Source: Albula goreensis (Eukaryota > Chordata > Actinopteri > Albuliformes > Albulidae). From it: 64,000 nucleotides of DNA. The stretch lies in NCBI GenBank assembly GCA_022829145.1, contig CM040765.1, positions 16,225,792-16,289,791 on the forward strand, in the 5' to 3' direction. Under the pieces are notes generated by a model. The model made no database searches. It was given only the letters and a program-made list of their open reading frames with translations, and had not been told where the DNA came from. The stretch's first letter is position 1. Each line of letters starts with the position of its first letter. This document shows positions 57,501 to 64,000 of the stretch, piece after piece. Position numbers and translations under genes: made by a program.

Positions 57501-60500
57501 CCTCGCAAAAATACACCCAAAATGAATGATGGGGATCATGGCTTTCATTAACTCTGCAGTGTGTTAATCAAAAATTTGCCACAGATTACTGTCTTGCTCG
57601 AACCAATTAAAAGATTTTTCTCTCCACCATGGAAAAACAACCATTGGCTCAGTGATTTACTGACAGTTCCACCCATTCTTGCTTCATGAGGTCTTATTCC
57701 CCATTGCTACCCAAGCCTATGCAGATTAAATAGCTGTATTAAACTGGCGTTCTGTGGCTCTGTGCTTTATATGAGTTCTTGAAGGTTTTAGTCACAATAA
57801 CATAATGGAGAATTTGGATCCCCATGTTGAGGTAATGATGAGCCAATGGGTGAGTAGATGTTAACCTCTGGACTCAGTCATACAGGAGGATCATCTGCCA
57901 GACCCCACCATCCTGGCAGGTTATAGCAGGGACTTGGTATGATTTTACCAACTGCTATTTTCCATTATACTGGTGGGTTGGGCCACTGTGTGTTAGATGT
58001 AATGTACTGGGTCCAGCGGTGCTGGTGGATCAAAGCGGATCAAGGATCAGATGTGGTCAGACCTTCTGCTGGATCCCGCCGTACTGGTGAGTCATGTTGG
58101 TCAGGACTTTCTTCTTCTTAGCATCTTCATCCTGCTTCTTACGCTGCTCCTCCTGCTCCTTTCTCTCCTTTTCCTCCTATCAGACACAAAACAGGGCCAC
58201 CGTTCAAACTGGGAAACTTAGTTCTATTAATATTAATGTATCATTAATAGCTTATATTAATAGTTTGGCTATATCAGTATTAGCATACTATGGCTAGGTG
58301 ACTGTTAGCCAACCTTGGCTTAGTGTTATTATTTTAAGCTCAGTGAGTTGCAGTATCATAGCTTGGATCTCAATAATGTATCATGGCTAGGTGAATGTAA
58401 GTGTATCTTGGTTACATGACTTACCGCAAGCCTGGCCTGCCTCTCCTTCTCTCTCTCCGCACGGATCCTCTGCTGCTCGGCCCTTTCCGCTCTGCGTTTC
58501 TCCTGCAAACACCCACATCACAAGCACCTTCAAACTCCTGCTGCTAGCCTAGCAGCTAATTTCCAAGAAAGGGTTCCTACTTTCAGTAGCATATCGTTAT
58601 CATCTCCTCCATCCTAGCTGAACACCCTTAGCCCTAAGTTGCTCTAAGTAAGAGCATCCACAAATTAAATAAACTGTAAAATGTACTTCTTCCCACAATG
58701 CAGCATTCCCTTTCATGAGGAATCATGGGGGACTTACAATCCTGCTGACGAGAGCCAGGAGCTCTTCTTCGTCTTTCTTCCTCTGGATGAAATGAGCCTC
58801 GATCAGGGACTGCAGCTCCTGCAGGTCCTTCTCCTGTCGTTTCCTGTGGATGTCCTAACATGCCACAAAAAGGAAACAAACATTACACTTTATTATCATG
58901 CATAGATATCATGCATAAACCCTTCAACCATACTGCTATAAGCCAAAAATATCATCAGTGAATGTTTCTCATTGCCAGGATATCACAAGCACCAGCAACA
59001 TTCCTCACACACTGCATGCCTCCATTAAAATGAGATGTCACACATGAAACATGTTCATTATAAAGTCCCTATATTACTTGTGAGGGTCCTTCACCAAGAT
59101 CACAAGTCTCAGACATAGATCAGATGTCCATGTGTGAGCATGTGCACATTTACAAAACAACGTAACAAGCAAAAGTGGATATTTAGAGGAAAAATGTGTT
59201 CTAACTCACATCAAAATCCACTTTCTCCCCTTCAGGGATTTTTGGTGCAGCAATATTTTGCATAAACATCCTGTGAAGTAGAAGTGGTGTTATTACATGT
59301 GTTTTGCCAAAATAGCTCCTCATATCTATCCAAATCACCAGCTGAAACAAATTCATAAAAGTAACTGTTTCTTCATAGGATAAATATAGCTTGTATATAT
59401 TGCAAACAAAACTGTGCTTATAAGAAAAATTACCATTGTATGATGCAACCATTTTTAGAACTAAACATTGTTCATCAGTACAATAAAATTAATACAAACT
59501 TACTTTGGTTTTGGCCTGGATTCATCTGTTAAGACAAAAAAAAATGTAATTAGTTTCAAAGCTGTATCAAATTATAAAAAAATTATGAACAATACTGTTT
59601 TAAATCTCATTGAAAACTCACCTTCTGTCTGTTCTGCAATTCAAGGGTTGAAAAAGAAAGATCATCTGAGTGAAATTCAGTTTTAATTATTGTACACTGA
59701 ATGATAATGGTAATTCAAATTACATTATCACTTATGATGAACATTTACCTGTCGGTTCGTCTCCAGCTGGAGCTATTGTTTAAAGAAAAAATAAAAGAGA
59801 TGGAAAAAGATTATTGAACAAGATAAAAAGGAAAACACGTACTTCAGACATGACCGGATGATTTTAAACCTGCAAGAAAAGCTGCACATATTTTTTTAGT
59901 TTAGCAGAACCACAAAATTTGAAATGAAAGTAAAAAGTGACATTTCAGTCAGATGATAGTTTTTTGGAGACAGATTTTGGTATAGATACAAAATATGCTT
60001 ATTATGAATGGTTAAGGCAAGACAATTTTTGAAGCAGAAGCTGTTGTTGAGTGAAAAACCAGAGAATTATGAGAGCAAATGTGCAGTCAGCCAGAAGCAG
60101 TCAATTCATTATCAATAACTGTAGCATGGGCAAATTGGCCTACAAATAACGTGATTCAATGGAGACAGCGATTCTCAGCCATATTTGATAATAGGCCATA
60201 GAATCTGACAACAGTCCTGTAGATGGTGTTGTGTGGTGTTGATCAGTTTGTATGGGTGTAATCATTGGGTTTGTGAAACCAGCCTTCTGTAATGGAGGGT
60301 CAGTCAAAGCAAAATACTGCAGTGGTACAGAAAAAAACAGGAATAGCAAATAATACTGTACCACTCAATTATCATACAGGTTCAATAACAATGCTGTCCA
60401 CACCCACTTACACTGGTTCATGTTTCCTATTGGTACAATTGAGTTTCTATTATTAACATACTGATGTCAAAATTATATCTAAAACAAAATAGCATGTTGA

Positions 60501-63500
60501 TAAACTTTTGCAGGCATAACACTTTAAGGTAACACTGTATTTATGCTATATTTGTTTACATGTAGGCTAATAGCCTAAAGCAGCATGTTTGTATAAAAAG
60601 GTAATTAAATTGTCAAACCTCTATTTTCAAAATGTCAGAGCAGCAAAGCAATAGAGATTACCTTTTGCTTCAGGCACTGCATGTGAAAAAAAGGCAGCGT
60701 TGTGATGCAAGAGACAGTGAGAGAGTTATTGTTTCTCTGTGGTTGACAAGCCATAAACTCTTTGCAATACCAGAAATTGATCTCTGGTGAATTCAACAGA
60801 AGTGTTCATCTCACCTGTCACGGTGTTGTACTACTGCCAGAAAAAACCTTTCATCCTTAGAGACCATTACAATCTGTTATTCCTGAAATTTAGTCTACAC
60901 AAATACAACATTTCATACATTTTATACTGATAAACTACCTTCAGTTGTGACAAGCAATTAAAATTGAATAATATCAAAACTACTGGCAGCTAACAACACT
61001 GTGCAGGGTAAGAGTGAATGACACCCCTTGATGGGTAACAGAATATTAGTGTCATACAAATGTTAAACAGGAAAACACATGCATAAAAAGTATATTTATT
61101 TATGGAATCCAACAACTGAGAAAAAAAACAACTGCAAAGTACCTTAGCATGGTTATACACACATGATCATGTTCAAAAACAGATACAGAACTAATAAATA
61201 ATTTCAGAGCCTCCCTGAATGTTTGTTCAGTGACCTGTCTGTGTTAGCCATGCCATCTGGCGCCCTCTTGTGTTCATGCCTCAGCACAGCAGCAAAAGCA
61301 ATGCATTTCTGTTGTTATTGATTTCATGATTTCCCCGAAAATCATACTTCACTGACTTTAATAATAAACTGTAATATATAACCCAAAATAACTGTAAGAT
61401 GGAAACATAAATCAGTGGTAAATGTATAGTACATTCATTGTAAAATACAGTGAAATAATGGCATGCAGATTACAGCTTTCACATTAATTCATTTTCACCA
61501 CAGTTACCTTCCTCCACTGGTGGTGCAACCTCTAATATAAACATGAGATGAATTAGTGAACAAATTAGACATTAGTAAAAGCACTTATTTACAACCTCCA
61601 GATAAAATGTGATGTGTGTGTTCGTGTGTGTGTGCGCGCATGTGTGTGTGTGTGCACGTGTGTTTGGTACATATATGTAATGTAATATCATGCACATTAG
61701 ACCCTTTACACATTCAAATTGACCCAAAGTTTTACCTTCCTCTGCAGGGGCAGCCTCTATGTGAAGATGTGATGCAGTTAGTTAACAAATAATATATGGT
61801 CATAAGTAAAAGCTATCTTTTTTAAACTATAAATGAATATATGTATACAAATCTTGCTATCATATATTGTGGTACAGCAATTTTGTATGAAACAGTATCT
61901 TGAAATGTAAAATTCTGTAGCTGACTATTGAAGGAAGATGAATACTTTGACACAAACTTTACCTTCCTCCTTTGCAGGGGCTACCTCTAAGATGAATAAG
62001 ATGAATTAGTTAGCAGATTTATTCATAAGGTACAGCTTTTTGTATTAGTTGAAGTTATAACAATGCACATTATAAATAGTGAATTTTGAATGAAAGCTTT
62101 TACAAAATATTTAGAGCTTTACCTTCTTCCTCTGCAGGGGCTACCTCTAAGATGAATAAGATGAATTAGTTAGCAACTTTAGCCATTAGTTATAGCTTTT
62201 TGTATTAGTTATGGTTATAGCAATGCATATTATAAATGGTGAATCTTGAATGAAAGCTTTATAAAAATATAACAAGAACTTTACCTTCTTCCTCTGCAGG
62301 GGCTGTGTGGACATAAAAATAATTAGCAAATAAAATAATTGCTAATATCTCTTTGCATGTATAAATGAGTCATATTCAGCAGGTTTGCACTCCAACTGTT
62401 TTACATTACAGTATGTACCGTTAGGGAATACTGAAATATAACATTGTTTTTGTATTTGAAGATGAACTATTATCTTAACAGTATAAGGTTGTAGGGTCTG
62501 GTGATATAAACAGTATATATGAGAGCATAACATATTCCTTATATAATCATGCATACTGTGTATTGAACAGTACAACAAAAAAGCGTGTAGCATAAAAATG
62601 AACATTTGGATAGCTGAATGACCTTTACCTTGTTCTTCCGCTGGGGCCTCCTCTAACAAGTGGATATAAAATGAATTAGTTAGCAAATACAGCCATTAGT
62701 GAAAAGCTCTTTGTATTTGAAAATGAATCATAAACTATCTTAGAATAATTAAAAAGATAGTTTATCCAAATACAAATCTCTTATGACACAAATGCTTGAT
62801 GTGTAAAGGTAATTGCATACAACATAACAATTCAAACTTTGACACAAATTCAGATCTATGAGAATATTACCTGGTTCCTCTGTTGGGGTCTCCTCTAATA
62901 TGTGAACATAAGAGTGAATTAGTACATGTGGCCGTTAGTAATTGCTTTTTCTGGAAATTAACCGTACAAAATCATGTTGCCATTTTATTATTTTATTACT
63001 TAGCATGTATAGTACATTGTATGCATGTACATGTATATATAAATATATACATAAACACTTACACATAATACAATGTAGCAGCATGCAGCATAAATATCTA
63101 TGAGATCTTTACCTGGTTTTTCTGCGGGAGCAGCTACTAATGAGTGAACATAAGATTAATTAGTTATATAATGTATATTATATATAATTAATCTTACATA
63201 TATACATGTAATGTATACATGTATATAGTCTTATCATACTAACACTTTCACATCATACACACAATATTTCATCCAGCCAAAGCTTTACTTTCTACAGCAT
63301 CCTATAGCACTAGCTGGTGAATGAAAAATTTCCAAGTTCTTCAACCTTAGTTTCAGTTCCAATCACATACATTATACACATTATACAGAATAATGTATGT
63401 AGTGAACACAACAGTCATTAGTTTAATACTTAATCTGCAAATACCAAACATACATCATATACCGTATGCAATGTACTGTATATAATGTAATGGCACACAC

Positions 63501-63979
63501 ATAGCACCTTTCATACAAGTTCATATCTGACTTTACCTTCCTCTTCAGCGGGAGCTTCATCTATATGAATATGAGAACAATAATTCAATAATACAGCATA
63601 TCAAAACACTAATACATTCATCGATTTGTTATATATATATATAAAAAAATGTAGCAGCATGCAAATGAAGGGCTTTCACACAGCTTCACGTCTACACAAA
63701 GTTACCTTCTACTGCAGGGGCCACCTCTACTGCTAGCATGTGAACAAAGGATTAATTAGTTCACCGCCATTAGTTTCAGTTCAGTTAAAACACATACATT
63801 ATAAACATTATAATGTATGAGGTAAACAGTAAACATGTACGTACATTATAAACAGAAGTCTTACCTTCTATAATACATTTAATATTTACAGTTTATAATG
63901 TAGCAACATGCAAAACTACACGCCTTCACACGTATTCATATTCACAAAAAAGGTTTACCTTCCTCTGTAGGAGCCACCA
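54552..63979 (-). CDS. Troponin T (muscle thin-filament regulator), 5' end outside window
   Basis: The tropomyosin-binding subunit of troponin, tethering troponin C and I to the thin filament. Main exons, 5' to 3': 59504-59525, 59210-59270, 58738-58854, 58425-58502, 58063-58176, 57336-57448, 57014-57104, 56095-56132, 54552-54597; upstream are fourteen micro-exons, listed separately. Conserved text: [33 protein letters not shown] (tropomyosin-binding region), [38 protein letters not shown] (IT arm) and [15 protein letters not shown]. All phases fit with no frame break. The sequence mixes features of cardiac (TNNT2), slow (TNNT1) and fast (TNNT3) types; VDFDDIHRKR and QYGGIQQK favour a TNNT2-like fish paralogue, but the paralogue is not certain. 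Odd: the C terminus ends GKVAGRLR where the family normally ends GGRWK, and the donor after QQK is GTCTGA. Confidence 0.9.
56021..56049. repeat. Short (CAGCC/CAGTC)n repeat
   Basis: About six pentamer units in a troponin T intron, 46 bp downstream (transcript sense) of the exon at 56095-56132. Confidence 0.75.
59622..59633 (-). CDS. Troponin T micro-exon 1 (12 nt)
   Basis: AACAGACAGAAG; encodes E-Q-T-E and the first base of the next Asp. Acceptor TTGCAG, donor GTGAGT. It links the acidic array to ESRPKPK. Confidence 0.75.
59749..59772 (-). CDS. Troponin T micro-exon 2 (24 nt)
   Basis: Encodes A-P-A-G-D-E-P-T. Acceptor CAATAG, donor GTAAAT; phase 1-1. Confidence 0.75.
60662..60676 (-). CDS. 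Troponin T micro-exon 3 (15 nt)
   Basis: TGCCTGAAGCAAAAG; encodes V-P-E-A-K. Acceptor CATGCAG, donor GTAATC; phase 1-1. Least like the repeat unit. Confidence 0.65.
61508..61531 (-). CDS. Troponin T micro-exon 4 (24 nt)
   Basis: Encodes E-V-A-P-P-V-E-E. Acceptor ATATTAG, donor GTAACT; phase 1-1. Confidence 0.75.
61618..61664. repeat. Imperfect (TG)n microsatellite
   Basis: TG/CG-type run in the intron between troponin T micro-exons 4 and 5. Confidence 0.8.
61736..61756 (-). CDS. Troponin T micro-exon 5 (21 nt)
   Basis: Encodes E-A-A-P-A-E-E. Acceptor ACATAG, donor GTAAAA; phase 1-1. Confidence 0.75.
61963..61986 (-). CDS. Troponin T micro-exon 6 (24 nt)
   Basis: Encodes E-V-A-P-A-K-E-E. 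Acceptor CTTAG, donor GTAAAG; phase 1-1. Flanking intron nearly identical to that of micro-exon 7. Confidence 0.78.
62123..62146 (-). CDS. Troponin T micro-exon 7 (24 nt)
   Basis: Encodes E-V-A-P-A-E-E-E, the consensus unit. Acceptor CTTAG, donor GTAAAG; phase 1-1. Confidence 0.78.
62285..62302 (-). CDS. Troponin T micro-exon 8 (18 nt)
   Basis: Encodes A-P-A-E-E-E. The acceptor has moved to CACACAG, shortening the unit by two codons while keeping phase 1-1. Confidence 0.75.
62629..62652 (-). CDS. Troponin T micro-exon 9 (24 nt)
   Basis: Encodes E-E-A-P-A-E-E-Q. Acceptor TGTTAG, donor GTAAAG; phase 1-1. Confidence 0.75.
62871..62894 (-). CDS. Troponin T micro-exon 10 (24 nt)
   Basis: Encodes E-E-T-P-T-E-E-P. 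Acceptor ATATTAG, donor GTAATA; phase 1-1. Confidence 0.73.
63113..63136 (-). CDS. Troponin T micro-exon 11 (24 nt)
   Basis: Encodes V-A-A-P-A-E-K-P. Two adjacent AGs (ATTAG and TAG 3 nt later) allow a 24- or 21-nt exon, both in frame. Donor GTAAAG. Confidence 0.7.
63287..63310 (-). pseudogene. Decayed troponin T micro-exon
   Basis: Between micro-exons 11 and 12, spaced like a unit. It keeps a CTAG acceptor and a GTAAAG donor, but the exon text in the shared phase carries an in-frame TAG and has lost the A-P-A-E core. Confidence 0.5.
63537..63560 (-). CDS. Troponin T micro-exon 12 (24 nt)
   Basis: Encodes D-E-A-P-A-E-E-E. Acceptor ATATAG, donor GTAAAG; phase 1-1. Confidence 0.75.
63706..63726 (-). 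CDS. Troponin T micro-exon 13 (21 nt)
   Basis: Encodes E-V-A-P-A-V-E. Acceptor CAGTAG, donor GTAACT; phase 1-1. Confidence 0.73.
63862..63872 (-). pseudogene. Remnant donor of a lost troponin T micro-exon
   Basis: AGAAG followed by GTAAGA on the minus strand, between micro-exons 13 and 14, looks like the 3' end of a unit whose 5' part has been replaced by AT-rich sequence. Confidence 0.3.
63959..63979 (-). CDS. Troponin T micro-exon 14 (21 nt)
   Basis: Encodes V-V-A-P-T-E-E. Acceptor TGCTAG, donor GTAAAC; phase 1-1. It is the most 5' copy in the window. Confidence 0.73.
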
Positions 63980-64000
63980 CTAGCATGTGAACATGAGATG

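Larger units (their letters stand above)
61963..62302 (-). repeat. Recently duplicated exon-plus-intron units, about 160 bp each
   Basis: The segments starting at 61963 and 62123 match over nearly their whole length: both have AAGATGAATAAGATGAATTA, then AGCTTTTTGTATTAGTT, then GAATGAAAGCTTT before the next exon. The copy at 62285 continues the exon but diverges after it. This shows duplication of whole exon-intron units. Confidence 0.8.
59622..63979 (-). repeat. Tandem array of troponin T micro-exons
   Basis: Fourteen exons of 12-24 nt, all multiples of three, all entering and leaving in phase 1, each flanked by AG and GTAA/GTGA. Eleven of them (61508 to 63979) are versions of one unit encoding about E-V-A-P-A-E-E-E. 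Start-to-start spacing is about 160-345 bp. Together they encode 100 residues of acidic, Pro/Ala-rich sequence, the hypervariable N-terminal extension of troponin T. The array has not ended at the window edge. Confidence 0.85.

Noticed and set aside
59622..63979. Regularly spaced short repeats resembling a CRISPR-like array
   Set aside because: The repeated units are flanked by AG and GT, keep codon phase and continue the troponin T protein; spacers are AT-rich eukaryotic introns of uneven length. They are exons.

Overview
This is vertebrate nuclear DNA, almost certainly from a ray-finned (teleost) fish. The genes have GT-AG introns and recognisable vertebrate orthologues. Simple repeats are abundant, fish-type SINE and MITE remnants are present, and there is a non-mammalian V2-type vasotocin receptor and a teleost-style troponin T paralogue. 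Nothing looks bacterial, plasmid or viral, and there is no CRISPR array, rRNA or tRNA gene.

Layout. (1) About 2.4-20.6 kb, minus strand: pnpla8 (calcium-independent phospholipase A2 gamma), ten exons, with a 9 kb intron between 4.2 and 13.3 kb. (2) 26.7-28.3 kb, plus strand: a two-exon V2-type vasotocin/vasopressin receptor whose frame stops straight after TM7. (3) 34.6-36.6 kb, plus strand: dnajb9 (ERdj4), two coding exons. (4) 39.5-53.7 kb, plus strand: dnm1l (Drp1), twenty coding exons, including an optional 36-nt exon in the GTPase domain. (5) 54.4 kb to the right edge, minus strand: a troponin T gene, tail to tail with dnm1l, whose 5' end lies outside the window. The pnpla8-dnajb9 neighbourhood matches human 7q31, where these genes are also close. 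The five genes have separate cell-biological roles (mitochondrial/peroxisomal lipid metabolism, hormone reception, ER stress, mitochondrial and peroxisomal fission, muscle regulation) and do not form one pathway.

The most unusual structure is in troponin T. Between 59.6 and 64.0 kb lie at least fourteen micro-exons of 12-24 nt. All are multiples of three and all are phase 1-1. Eleven are variants of one unit encoding roughly E-V-A-P-A-E-E-E. Some copies still share near-identical introns, and decayed copies lie between the live ones, so the array grew by tandem exon duplication and can in principle be spliced in very many in-frame combinations. It continues past the right edge.

A second theme is single-base frame breaks in otherwise well-conserved exons: three in pnpla8, one in dnm1l, and a probable one in the receptor tail. 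Several fall in short homopolymers, which fits residual long-read assembly indels better than five independent gene deaths, but the sequence alone cannot decide. All protein identities come from recognising family sequences by eye; no alignment or database search was run.
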